This document shows, in pieces, positions 33,425-42,057 of a DNA stretch of 64,000 nucleotides (the first letter of the stretch is position 1; each line of letters opens with the position of its first letter). The translations under genes and the position numbers were made by a program. The notes beneath the pieces are model-generated. The model saw only the letters and a list, made by a program, of their open reading frames with translations, did no database searches and was not told the origin of the DNA. The stretch lies in NCBI GenBank assembly GCA_000752035.1, contig CCFE01000030.1:62001-126000 (forward strand). The letters are read 5' to 3'. The stretch is from Bacillus rubiinfantis. Lineage in GTDB: Bacteria > Bacillota > Bacilli > Bacillales > Cytobacillaceae.

Positions 33425-35704
33425 ATGCGATATACACGGCTATGGATTAGCCTTGCTATTGTTTTTATTGCTTCTTTTGCTATTCTCGGTTACTACGGCG
33501 GACGGCTGTATAACACAATGCCGCCAATTCCGGAAAAAGTGGTCGTATCGGATGGAACCGTTCTTTACACTAAGAAGGACATACAGAACGGACAAAATGT
33601 CTGGCAGTCCATCGGTGGCCAGGAACTGGGAAGTATTTGGGGACATGGTGCCTATGTTGCTCCTGATTGGAATGCTGATTTTCTCCATCGTGAAGCCATT
33701 TGGCTGTTAAATCACTGGGCACAAGCAGATTACGGAAAAACTTATAAGGCTCTTGATGAAGAAAAACAGGCAGCGCTTAAGGCACGTTTGAAAAAAGAAA
33801 TTCGCCCAAATACGTTTAACAAAGATACTGGGATAATTACGCTTTCTCCCCTTCGTTCTGAAGCGATAAGAAATGTAAGTGACCACTATCGAGCACTTTT
33901 CTCTGATGATCCGCGGCTTGACAAACTGCGTGAAGCCTATGCGATGCCAAAGAATGTCATTAAGGATGCGGGCCGATTGGAAGCCTTTATTAGCTATATT
34001 TGGTGGACAACCTGGGCGACTGAGACCAATCGTCCCGGTGATAATGTTACTTATACCAACAACTGGCCAAATGAAGAACTGATTGATAATAAACCAACCG
34101 GAGAAATGGTTGTCTGGTCAGTCGTCAGTTTCGTGCTATTACTAGCTGGTATTGGTGGTCTAGCTTGGTACTATGCTTCACAAAAGCATCAAGAGGATGA
34201 GGAGGCGTTTCCCGAAAAGGATCCACTGCTGGCTCTATCCGCCACTCCTTCAATGAAGGCGACCCAGAAATATTTCTGGGTAGTTGCACTGCTATGGCTT
34301 GTGCAAGTCTTACTTGGCGCTATCACTGGTCATTATCAAGTTGAAGGCAGCGGGTTTTACGGTATTCCACTTGATAAGTGGCTGCCCTATTCATTAGCGC
34401 GGTCATGGCATACACAGTTGGGAATCTTGTGGATTGCGACGGCATGGTTAGCGACAGGCCTATTCATTGCCCCGGCAGTATCAGGTCATGAACCCAAATT
34501 CCAGCGTTTTGGTGTCAACTTCCTGTTCATCTGTCTATTAATTATTGTCGCTGGCTCAATGATTGGTCAGTGGTTTGCCGTCCAGCAAAAGCTGGGACAT
34601 ACAGCTAACTTCTGGTTTGGGCATCAAGGCTATGAATATACTGACACAGGCCGCTTCTGGCAAATTTTCTTAACCGTCGGGCTATTTCTCTGGTTATTCT
34701 TAATGGTTCGAGCTATGTGGCCGGCATTTAAAAACTTAAAAGAAAGCAGACATTTGCTTGCGCTATTTTTAATTGCGTCAACAGCAATCCCTGTTTTCTA
34801 TATCCCAGCATTATTATGGGGACAGCACACCAACCTGGCAATTGCTGAATATTGGCGCTGGTGGGTAGTTCATCTTTGGGTTGAAGGGTTCTTTGAAGTC
34901 TTTGCGACAGTTGTCATGGCCTTCTTGTTTACAAGAATGGGGCTTCTTGGTCTTAGGACAGCGACCGTTTCTGTCCTCTTTTCAACCGTCATTTTCCTAT
35001 TTGGCGGTATTATCGGGACCTTCCACCATTTATACTTTAGCGGCACCCCTGTAGGCGTGCTTGCTTTCGGAGCAACGTTTAGCGCATTGGAGGTCGTTCC
35101 ACTTGTACTGATTGGCTTTGAGGCCTATGAAAACCTTACTAGGAGTCGCGCAAAACCTTGGGTTACTCAGTATAAATGGCCGATTTATTTCTTTATCTCG
35201 GTTGCTTTTTGGAATTTAGTCGGAGCTGGATTATTTGGATTTTTCATTAATCCGCCGATTGCGCTTTATTATATGCAAGGGTTAAATACTACACCAGTTC
35301 ACGGCCATACTGCCTTATTTGGTGTATATGGAATGCTTGGTATCGGACTCATGCTCTTCTGCCTGCGCGGGTTAACAGTGAAAAAGGAATGGAGAACAGG
35401 TCCGTTGAAATTTGCCTTCTGGACCATCAATATCGGGTTAATTCTGATGGTTCTTCTAAGTCTGTTGCCAATCGGCCTAATGCAGACATGGGCAAGTGTA
35501 CAGCATGGCATGTGGTATGCTCGCTCTGCAACCTTTATGTCAAGAGACATCGTTGCCAATTTTGTTTGGTTACGAATTATTGGTGACACCATCTTCTCTC
35601 TTGGCGGATTGGCACTCGCCTGGTTTATTGTTGGTCTGAAGACAGGCTGGTCGATTACAAGCGATCGGCTTGACTACAATGGTACTGAGAATAGAAAGAG
35701 TTAA
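33425..35704 (+). CDS. norB: Quinol-dependent nitric oxide reductase (qNOR)
   Basis: A 759-residue single-chain enzyme with about 14 membrane segments. An N-terminal extracellular domain (residues about 35-215, with QNVWQSIGGQELGSIWGHGAYVAPDW) replaces NorC. Heme and non-heme iron ligands are in SLARSWHTQLGILWIA, VVHLWVEGFFEVFATVV, GTFHHLYFSGTP and PVHGHTALFGVYGMLGIG. It reduces NO to N2O with electrons from the quinol pool, for denitrification or NO detoxification. The ATG follows GTGGAGGTG. No other denitrification gene is in the window, which favours detoxification. It has its own terminator. Confidence 0.94.
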   Translation: MRYTRLWISLAIVFIASFAILGYYGGRLYNTMPPIPEKVVVSDGTVLYTKKDIQNGQNVWQSIGGQELGSIWGHGAYVAPDWNADFLHREAIWLLNHWAQADYGKTYKALDEEKQAALKARLKKEIRPNTFNKDTGIITLSPLRSEAIRNVSDHYRALFSDDPRLDKLREAYAMPKNVIKDAGRLEAFISYIWWTTWATETNRPGDNVTYTNNWPNEELIDNKPTGEMVVWSVVSFVLLLAGIGGLAWYYASQKHQEDEEAFPEKDPLLALSATPSMKATQKYFWVVALLWLVQVLLGAITGHYQVEGSGFYGIPLDKWLPYSLARSWHTQLGILWIATAWLATGLFIAPAVSGHEPKFQRFGVNFLFICLLIIVAGSMIGQWFAVQQKLGHTANFWFGHQGYEYTDTGRFWQIFLTVGLFLWLFLMVRAMWPAFKNLKESRHLLALFLIASTAIPVFYIPALLWGQHTNLAIAEYWRWWVVHLWVEGFFEVFATVVMAFLFTRMGLLGLRTATVSVLFSTVIFLFGGIIGTFHHLYFSGTPVGVLAFGATFSALEVVPLVLIGFEAYENLTRSRAKPWVTQYKWPIYFFISVAFWNLVGAGLFGFFINPPIALYYMQGLNTTPVHGHTALFGVYGMLGIGLMLFCLRGLTVKKEWRTGPLKFAFWTINIGLILMVLLSLLPIGLMQTWASVQHGMWYARSATFMSRDIVANFVWLRIIGDTIFSLGGLALAWFIVGLKTGWSITSDRLDYNGTENRKS

Positions 35705-35706
35705 GG

Positions 35707-35745
35707 AAAAGTCCCATTCCTCTCCAAGAGTGAATGGGACTTTTC
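35707..35745 (+). terminator. Rho-independent terminator of norB
   Basis: AAAAGTCCCATTC pairs with GAATGGGACTTTT, 13 perfect pairs. Confidence 0.88.
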
Positions 35746-35824
35746 ACAATTGGGTATCAGCCGTTTCCTCTCCTTCCAAAAGCACATAATGTATAGGGAT
35801 TTACACTAAAGGAGAGATGCCTAA

Positions 35825-36127
35825 ATGAATCCATATGATTATTATTACATGCCTTCTTCATCTGTTGATTATCATTCCTATCTGCCTCTAGACCAAGTAA
35901 ATCCTAATCCTATCCCAGAGTATTATGATCCGAATCGTCAACCACAACAGCTGGAACGACGGGTATCACAGCTGGAAAGACAAAGCGGTCAACAACAAAG
36001 AGAGATAAACCAACTTAATCGAGAAGTTGACCGATTAGGGCGCAGACTGCAGCGCGTTAATCAAAGATTGCGCGCTGTTGAGCGGAGGTTAAATATTCCC
36101 TTTACCCCTTTTGATGGAGAATTCTAA
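35825..36127 (+). CDS. Tyr/Pro-rich coiled-coil protein, 100 residues
   Basis: The first 40 residues are rich in Tyr, Pro and Ser (MNPYDYYYMPSSSVDYHSYL), followed by a charged coiled coil with heptads (LERRVSQLERQ, INQLNREVDRLGRRLQRV) and a short hydrophobic end (NIPFTPFDGEF). The ribosome site is AAAGGAGAGATG. The composition recalls spore-coat-associated proteins of Bacillus, but no family is recognised. It is monocistronic with a clear terminator. Confidence 0.75.
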   Translation: MNPYDYYYMPSSSVDYHSYLPLDQVNPNPIPEYYDPNRQPQQLERRVSQLERQSGQQQREINQLNREVDRLGRRLQRVNQRLRAVERRLNIPFTPFDGEF

Positions 36128-36137
36128 ACAATCTCGA

Positions 36138-36164
36138 AACCAGGTGAAAAGCCTGGTTTTTTTG
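36138..36164 (+). terminator. Rho-independent terminator
   Basis: AACCAGG-TGAAAA-GCCTGGTT followed by TTTTTT. Confidence 0.88.
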
Positions 36165-36350
36165 TTCGTTTTTAAGGTGAAATTACTCTTCTATATAAAA
36201 ATAATCATTCATAATTTCTCCTCCCTTTTAACCTGTTAACAAAACTTCTAAAAAAATTCATAATTTTTTTATTTGCCAAACAACCGTATCGTAGCAATAT
36301 TGTAAACGCTATCAGTTTTACTAACTTGTTTGAATTGTCTGATTTTTGTA

Positions 36351-36379
36351 TTGACCCCAGTAACATTTGGTTGTATGAT
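36351..36379 (+). promoter_or_regulatory. Probable SigA promoter of ilvD
   Basis: TTGACC, 17 bases, TATGAT. The transcript would have a leader of about 215 bases before ilvD, with a CodY-like box inside it. Confidence 0.65.
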
Positions 36380-36521
36380 AATCGAAAATAAATTGCTTTT
36401 ACACAATTGCCTGTTTCATTCCAATAACAGTGGATGTTCTAGGCTCTTCTTTTAAAATGATTATTTAATCATTTAAAGCGTTTCTTCCTTAAAGTTCAGA
36501 ACTAGGAAGATAATTTTTTGA

Positions 36522-36536
36522 AAAATGGTACCTTTC
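36522..36536 (+). promoter_or_regulatory. CodY-box-like site before ilvD
   Basis: AATTTTTTGAAAAAT matches the CodY consensus AATTTTCWGAAAATT at 13 of 15 positions. It lies about 65 bases before the ilvD start and downstream of the predicted promoter, so it could act as a roadblock. CodY represses ilv-leu genes in B. subtilis. Confidence 0.6.
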
Positions 36537-36601
36537 AGATTAAATGAATTACTCGATACTATGCAACAGCAATTATGAAAGTTTAGTTAGGAGATTGAGA
36601 A

Positions 36602-38269
36602 ATGCGCAGCGATATGATTAAAAAAGGGGTTGATCGGGCACCCCACCGCAGCCTTTTATACGCCACCGGGGTAAAAACGAGCGACTTGGATAAACCATTT
36701 ATCGGTGTCTGCAACTCGTTTATTGAAATCATTCCTGGCCACAAACACCTGAATCATTTCGGTGAAATTGTCAAGGAAGCGATTAGAGAAGCAGGTGGCA
36801 TCCCATTTGAATTTAATACAATTGGGGTTGATGATGGCATAGCCATGGGGCATATTGGCATGCGGTACTCACTCCCTAGCCGCGAAATTATTGCAGATAG
36901 TGCTGAGACTGTTATTAATGCTCATTGGTTTGATGGTGTATTCTACATTCCAAACTGTGACAAAATCACGCCAGGAATGTTAATGGCAGCAGCCCGGACC
37001 AATGTGCCATCTGTGTTTGTTTCAGGCGGGCCAATGGAAGCGGGCTTCACTTCTACAGGCAAACCGCTCTCACTTACATCCGTATTTGAAGGGGTCGGCG
37101 CCTTCCATAGTGGAACAATGACACAGCAAGAGCTTTTGGAAATCGAAACAAGTGCCTGCCCGACATGCGGATCCTGTTCCGGCATGTTTACTGCGAATTC
37201 AATGAACTGCCTAATGGAAGTACTCGGGATGACAGTTCCTGGAAACGGAACGATTGTCGCTACTTCGGAAGAAAGACATGAACTTATCCGTCAGGCTGCA
37301 AAACATTTAATTGACCTCGTGAAACAGGATATTCGACCGCGCGATATTATGACGAGAGAAGCATTCGACAATGCCTTTGCTTTGGATATGGCAATGGGTG
37401 GCTCTACTAATACCGTGCTCCATACTCTCGCTATCGCCCATGAAGCCGGTATCGACTATGATTTGCGCGATATTAATACAATCGCTGAGAAAGTACCATA
37501 CTTAGCAAAAATAATGCCTGCATCCGATTACTCAATGGATGATGTCCATCGGGCCGGCGGTGTCAGTGCTATTCTCAACGAACTCTGTAAAGTAGAAGGT
37601 GCTTTACATAAAGACTGCATCACAATAACCGGAAAAACATTAGCAGAAAACGTCAAGGATGCAGCAATTTTAAATGAACAGGTCATCCGCCCAAAAGATA
37701 ATCCATACAGCCCTGTTGGCGGCCTGTCAATTCTTTATGGAAATATCGCACCTGATGGCAGTGTTATCAAAGTTGGCGCTGTTGACCCTTCTATAAAAAC
37801 ATTCCTTGGTAAAGCGATTGTGTTCGACTCGCAGGATGAAGCTCTCGAGAACATTAACAATGGCAACGTCAAACCAGGTCATGTTGTCGTCATCCGTTAT
37901 GAAGGTCCTAAAGGCGGGCCAGGAATGCCGGAAATGCTGGCCCCTACTTCAGCAATTGCTGGACGTGGTTTAGGTAAAGAAGTTGCCCTTATAACGGACG
38001 GTAGATTCTCTGGTGCAAGCCGTGGAATCTCAGTTGGCCATATTTCACCAGAAGCTGCTGAAGGCGGACCAATTGCCCTTGTCGAAAATGACGATAAAAT
38101 TCTGATTGACTTAGAAGCCCGTTCAATTGAGCTTCTCGTCGATGACGAAGAACTAGCTGAAAGACGAAGCAATTGGGTAAAGCCTGAACCGAAGATTAAA
38201 TCTGGTTATCTAGCAAAATACGCAAAACTAGTGACTTCTGCCAACACTGGTGGGGTTATGAAAATATAG
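36602..38269 (+). CDS. ilvD: Dihydroxy-acid dehydratase
   Basis: A 555-residue enzyme that dehydrates 2,3-dihydroxy-isovalerate and -methylvalerate in Val/Ile synthesis. Cluster ligands and active-site motifs are visible: CNSFIEIIPGH, NCDKITPGML, CPTCGSCSGMFTANSMNCL and AMGGSTNTVLHTLA, with ALITDGRFSGASRG near the C-terminus. The ATG follows AGGAGATTGAGA. It is separated from ilvB by a T-box leader with no obvious independent promoter, so read-through from ilvD into the T-box is likely. Confidence 0.96.
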   Translation: MRSDMIKKGVDRAPHRSLLYATGVKTSDLDKPFIGVCNSFIEIIPGHKHLNHFGEIVKEAIREAGGIPFEFNTIGVDDGIAMGHIGMRYSLPSREIIADSAETVINAHWFDGVFYIPNCDKITPGMLMAAARTNVPSVFVSGGPMEAGFTSTGKPLSLTSVFEGVGAFHSGTMTQQELLEIETSACPTCGSCSGMFTANSMNCLMEVLGMTVPGNGTIVATSEERHELIRQAAKHLIDLVKQDIRPRDIMTREAFDNAFALDMAMGGSTNTVLHTLAIAHEAGIDYDLRDINTIAEKVPYLAKIMPASDYSMDDVHRAGGVSAILNELCKVEGALHKDCITITGKTLAENVKDAAILNEQVIRPKDNPYSPVGGLSILYGNIAPDGSVIKVGAVDPSIKTFLGKAIVFDSQDEALENINNGNVKPGHVVVIRYEGPKGGPGMPEMLAPTSAIAGRGLGKEVALITDGRFSGASRGISVGHISPEAAEGGPIALVENDDKILIDLEARSIELLVDDEELAERRSNWVKPEPKIKSGYLAKYAKLVTSANTGGVMKI

Positions 38270-38324
38270 ACAACCAAAGGGAATACATAGTGCCCCTCCC
38301 CTTCAAATTATGAAGTTAAGGCGC

Positions 38325-38341
38325 TAACTTTTTAAAAGTTA
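38325..38341 (+). promoter_or_regulatory. Perfect inverted repeat before the ilvB T-box
   Basis: TAACTTTT-T-AAAAGTTA is a 17-base palindrome just upstream of T-box stem I. It could be an operator or part of the leader structure; there is no T-run. Confidence 0.4.
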
Positions 38342-38344
38342 ATC

Positions 38345-38673
38345 ATGAAAATCGATGACGGGAACATAGAAATAAGAGCTTGTATTTCCAGAGAGCTGGG
38401 GTTGCTGGAAGCCCAGTAATACAAACTTATTCTCATCTCATCCCCGAGTGTTAAGCTGAACGGTTTATCGTCCCAGTAGGCTTAACCAGGTGTTCACTGC
38501 ACCTGTTACCAAAAAGAAGCGAAGATTTACTGGACGCTTCATAAGGCAGTATTCGTAAGGATGCTGTGAATCCGGGTGGTACCGAGAAAACGAAGGCCGT
38601 TTCTCCCCGATAATTCTGCAATCGTAAATGCTGATTGCAGTTTATTTGGAGAGAAATAGGCCTTCTTTTGTTT
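38345..38673 (+). ncRNA. T-box leader of the ilv-leu operon, probable leucine specifier
   Basis: A T-box element with stem I at about 38349-38450. The specifier-loop side reads CTTATTCTCATCTC, giving CTC (Leu) as the likely specifier, as in the B. subtilis ilv-leu leader. The T-box sequence AATCCGGGTGGTACCGAG is at about 38571-38588. The terminator is large and bipartite: GAAGGCC and TTTCTC pair with GAGAAA and GGCCTTC around an inner CTGCAATC/GATTGCAG hairpin, then TTTTG. Uncharged tRNA-Leu would permit read-through to ilvB-leuD. Confidence 0.92.
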
Positions 38674-38750
38674 ACCCAATTAATTTTTTTAAAAACAGCA
38701 CAAGCTGAGTATTCCAACTATTCAAATTTACATTAGGAGGGAATCACAAC

Positions 38751-40478
38751 GTGAAAGTTGAAGCCAAACTGGAATTCCAGACCAGTACAGCGCCAAAAAC
38801 AGGGGCAGACCTTCTCATTGATCTCTTAATCAAAGAAGGTGCTGAAACAATATTTGGCTATCCAGGAGGTGCTGTCCTGCCAATCTATGATGCTATTTAT
38901 CGAGCAAAAGGCCGGATTGAACACATCCTCTTCCGACATGAACAGGGAATGATTCATGCTGCTGAGGGCTATGCCCGGATTACCGGTAAGCCTGGAGTTG
39001 TCTTAGCGACTTCCGGTCCCGGCGCAACCAACCTTGTGACTGGAATTACCGACGCGATGATGGATTCCTTACCGCTCGTCGTTTTCACCGGCCAGGTTGC
39101 ACGATCCGTTATCGGAACAGATGCTTTTCAAGAAGCAGATGTGATGGCGATTACGACACCAATCACGAAACATAATTATCAAGTACAATCGATTGCAGAT
39201 TTACCGCGGATTGTAAAAGAAGCTTTCCATATTGCCTCAACTGGCCGGCCTGGACCAGTAGTTGTCGATTTGCCAAAGGATATAACTTCCGGTGTGTTAG
39301 CGGTGGAACCCGGTGATGCAATCATTGATTTGCCCGGCTATCAACCAACAATTAAGCCCAACCCACTGCAGATAAAAAAATTAGCAGAATCCTTAGCGAA
39401 AGCACATAAACCGGTCATTTTAGCTGGTGCAGGTGTCCTTCATGCTAAAGCTTCACAACAATTAACAGCTTTTGCAGAAAAACATCAACTTCCGGTTGTC
39501 ACTACCCTGCTTGGTTTGGGATCATTCCCTGCTGACAGTTCCCTTTCATTAGGAATGGGCGGTATGCACGGAACCTACGCAGCCAATATGGCTTTATACG
39601 AATCAGATTTATTAATCAACTTTGGCGCACGTTTCGATGATCGGCTAACTGGTAACCTGAAGCATTTCGCTCCATTTGCCAAAGTAGCTCATATTGACAT
39701 CGACCCAGCGGAAATTGGCAAAAATGTCGTAACGCAAATCCCGATTGTCGCTGATGCAAAGGAAGCTTTAGAAGAGCTGCTGACCGAAGCGACTCAATCA
39801 CCGCAAACTGCCCAATGGCTGGAAAAACTGCAAACATATAAGCAGAGCTTCCCGCTTTGGTATAAACATGATCCAAATGGGATGTGTCCGCAATGGCTGA
39901 TTGAAGCCGTTCATAAGGTCACAAATGGGGAAGCTATCGTAGCAACGGATGTCGGCCAACATCAAATGTGGGCGGCACAGTACTACACCTTCAAGCAGCC
40001 GCATCGCTGGATTACTTCTGGCGGGTTAGGAACGATGGGATTTGGTTTCCCGGCAGCAATCGGTGCACAAATTGCCGCACCGGACAGTAAGGTCATTGCC
40101 ATTGTTGGGGATGCCGGCTTCCAAATGACCTTGCAGGAACTATCAGTGATCTACGAGCGAAAGCTCCCTGTAAAAATCATCATCGTCAATAATGGGGCCT
40201 TGGGCATGGTACGTCAATGGCAGGAGCTGCTCTATGAAAATCGCATATCCGAATCACTGCTTCATACCCAGCCTGATTTTGTGAAACTCGCCGAAAGCTA
40301 CGGCGTACGTGGCGTAAAAATCGATAATCAGGAAGATCTGATTACCTCCCTGCCAGAATTAATCGACTATGACGGCCCTGTTCTAATCGACTGCCGTGTC
40401 TTACAGCAGGAAAAAGTTTTTCCAATGATGCCTCCTGGAGCTGGACTGCATGAAATGATTGGGGTGAAACCAGAATGA
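38751..40478 (+). CDS. ilvB: Acetolactate synthase large subunit
   Basis: A 575-residue ThDP enzyme condensing pyruvate with pyruvate or 2-oxobutyrate. Features: the catalytic Glu region IFGYPGGAVLPIYD..FRHEQGMIHAAEGYAR, the FAD-binding middle domain (INFGARFDDRLTGN), and the ThDP/Mg motif GDAGFQMTLQELS with NNGALGMVRQWQ. The GTG start follows TTAGGAGGGAATC. It overlaps ilvH by four bases (ATGA), the expected coupling of catalytic and regulatory subunits. Confidence 0.96.
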   Translation: MKVEAKLEFQTSTAPKTGADLLIDLLIKEGAETIFGYPGGAVLPIYDAIYRAKGRIEHILFRHEQGMIHAAEGYARITGKPGVVLATSGPGATNLVTGITDAMMDSLPLVVFTGQVARSVIGTDAFQEADVMAITTPITKHNYQVQSIADLPRIVKEAFHIASTGRPGPVVVDLPKDITSGVLAVEPGDAIIDLPGYQPTIKPNPLQIKKLAESLAKAHKPVILAGAGVLHAKASQQLTAFAEKHQLPVVTTLLGLGSFPADSSLSLGMGGMHGTYAANMALYESDLLINFGARFDDRLTGNLKHFAPFAKVAHIDIDPAEIGKNVVTQIPIVADAKEALEELLTEATQSPQTAQWLEKLQTYKQSFPLWYKHDPNGMCPQWLIEAVHKVTNGEAIVATDVGQHQMWAAQYYTFKQPHRWITSGGLGTMGFGFPAAIGAQIAAPDSKVIAIVGDAGFQMTLQELSVIYERKLPVKIIIVNNGALGMVRQWQELLYENRISESLLHTQPDFVKLAESYGVRGVKIDNQEDLITSLPELIDYDGPVLIDCRVLQQEKVFPMMPPGAGLHEMIGVKPE

Positions 40479-40996
40479 AACGCATCATCACTTTAACGGT
40501 TCAAGACCGCAGCGGTGTGCTCAATCGCGTCACCGGGCTATTACAACGGCGGCAATTTAATATTACAAGTATCTCTGTCGGGCCTACAGAAACAGAAGGT
40601 ATCTCAAAGATGACTCTTGTCGTCGATGTGGAAGACGATCAGCGCCTTGAACAAGTTACCAAGCAGTTAAACAAACAAATTGATGTTTTAAAAGTTTCCG
40701 ATATTACCGACAAGGCAGTTGTTTCTCGCGAACTTGCCCTAATTAAAGTATCTTCGGGGCCGCAATTGCGCAGTGAAATCAACGGAGTCATTGATCCATT
40801 CCGAGCCATCATCGTCGATGTTTGTAAAGAGAGCCTCACCGTCCAAGTTACCGGTAAACCTGAAAAAATCGATGCACTAATTGAACTCTTACGCCCATAC
40901 GGTATCAAAGAAATTGCAAGAACTGGCTTAACCGCTCTACAACGCGGCTTTCAGCCACAAGTTAATGATTTAACAGCTTATTCACTAATTAAATAA
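40475..40996 (+). CDS. ilvH: Acetolactate synthase small (regulatory) subunit
   Basis: A 173-residue protein with an N-terminal ACT domain (LTVQDRSGVLNRVTGLLQRR, FNITSISVGPTE) and a C-terminal ACT-like domain that also helps regulation. It binds valine and activates or inhibits IlvB. The ATG overlaps the ilvB stop. The length is typical of Bacillus IlvH. Confidence 0.95.
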   Translation: MKRIITLTVQDRSGVLNRVTGLLQRRQFNITSISVGPTETEGISKMTLVVDVEDDQRLEQVTKQLNKQIDVLKVSDITDKAVVSRELALIKVSSGPQLRSEINGVIDPFRAIIVDVCKESLTVQVTGKPEKIDALIELLRPYGIKEIARTGLTALQRGFQPQVNDLTAYSLIK

Positions 40997-41025
40997 TATA
41001 CCCCTATTTTGAAAGGATGATTGTA

Positions 41026-42057
41026 ATGGCAAAAGTACTTTATAACGGAGATATTCAAGAGGAAGTTTTACAAGGAAAAAAAATCGCTATTATCGGTTAT
41101 GGCTCTCAAGGTCACGCCCATGCTCTTAACCTAAAAGAAAGCGGCTTTGATGTTGTTGTTGGCCTGCGTCCAGGTAAATCATGGGATAAAGCAGTTGAAG
41201 ATGGCGTCGAAGTGACAACTGTTTCAGAAGCTGCAGCTCAAGCTGATGTAATCATGATTCTGCTTCCGGATGAAATGCAGCCTAAAGTTTACGAGGAAAG
41301 TATCAAAGCAAATCTTGAAGCTGGCAATGCCTTAGTTTTTGCTCATGGCTTTAACATTCACTTTAATCAAATTGTTCCTCCAGCCGATGTTGACGTCTTC
41401 CTAGTCGCACCAAAAGGACCTGGACACTTGGTTCGCCGTACGTTTACGGAAGGCGCCGGAGTCCCTGCCCTATTCGCGGTTTATCAAGACTACTCTGGCG
41501 GGACTCGTGAACTTGCTCTTGCGTATGCAAAAGGAATCGGTGCTGCTCGGGCTGGAGTTTTAGAAACAACCTTCCAAGAAGAAACGGAAACAGATTTATT
41601 TGGTGAACAGGCGGTCCTTTGCGGTGGCACAACTGCCCTGATTAAAGCTGGATTTGAAACGCTTGTTGAAGCTGGCTATCAGCCTGAAGTCGCTTATTTT
41701 GAGTGTTTACATGAATTAAAACTTATCGTTGACCTGTTATACGAAGGCGGTTTGGCTAACATGCGCTACTCGATCTCTGATACAGCTCAATGGGGCGACT
41801 TCGTATCTGGCCCGCGGGTTGTGAATGAGGAAACTAAGGCACGTATGAAAGATATCTTAAAAGATATTCAAACAGGTGCGTTTGCTAAGGGCTGGATTTT
41901 GGAGAATCAAGCAAATCGTCCACAATTTAATGCGATTAACCGCGCTGAGAATAATCATTTAATTGAACAGGTTGGCCGCGAACTGCGATCTCTAATGCCG
42001 TTCATTAAGAACCCAGTAAATAAGAAGAAGGAAGTGGTGGTCAATGGTTCACGTTAA
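41026..42057 (+). CDS. ilvC: Ketol-acid reductoisomerase (class I)
   Basis: A 343-residue enzyme. The NADPH Rossmann motif is IGYGSQGHAHALNLKESG; the catalytic domain has KGPGHLVRRTFTEGAGVPAL, the metal ligands in ETDLFGEQAVLCGG and the RYSISDTAQWGD region. It converts acetolactate to dihydroxy-isovalerate. The ATG at 41026 is preceded by GAAAGGATGATT; nine bases upstream is another ATG that overlaps the ribosome site. The stop lies 14 bases inside the leuA reading frame. Confidence 0.96.
   Translation: MAKVLYNGDIQEEVLQGKKIAIIGYGSQGHAHALNLKESGFDVVVGLRPGKSWDKAVEDGVEVTTVSEAAAQADVIMILLPDEMQPKVYEESIKANLEAGNALVFAHGFNIHFNQIVPPADVDVFLVAPKGPGHLVRRTFTEGAGVPALFAVYQDYSGGTRELALAYAKGIGAARAGVLETTFQEETETDLFGEQAVLCGGTTALIKAGFETLVEAGYQPEVAYFECLHELKLIVDLLYEGGLANMRYSISDTAQWGDFVSGPRVVNEETKARMKDILKDIQTGAFAKGWILENQANRPQFNAINRAENNHLIEQVGRELRSLMPFIKNPVNKKKEVVVNGSR

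Noticed and set aside
38451..38717. Minus-strand frame of 88 codons
   Set aside because: It is antisense to the ilvB T-box leader.
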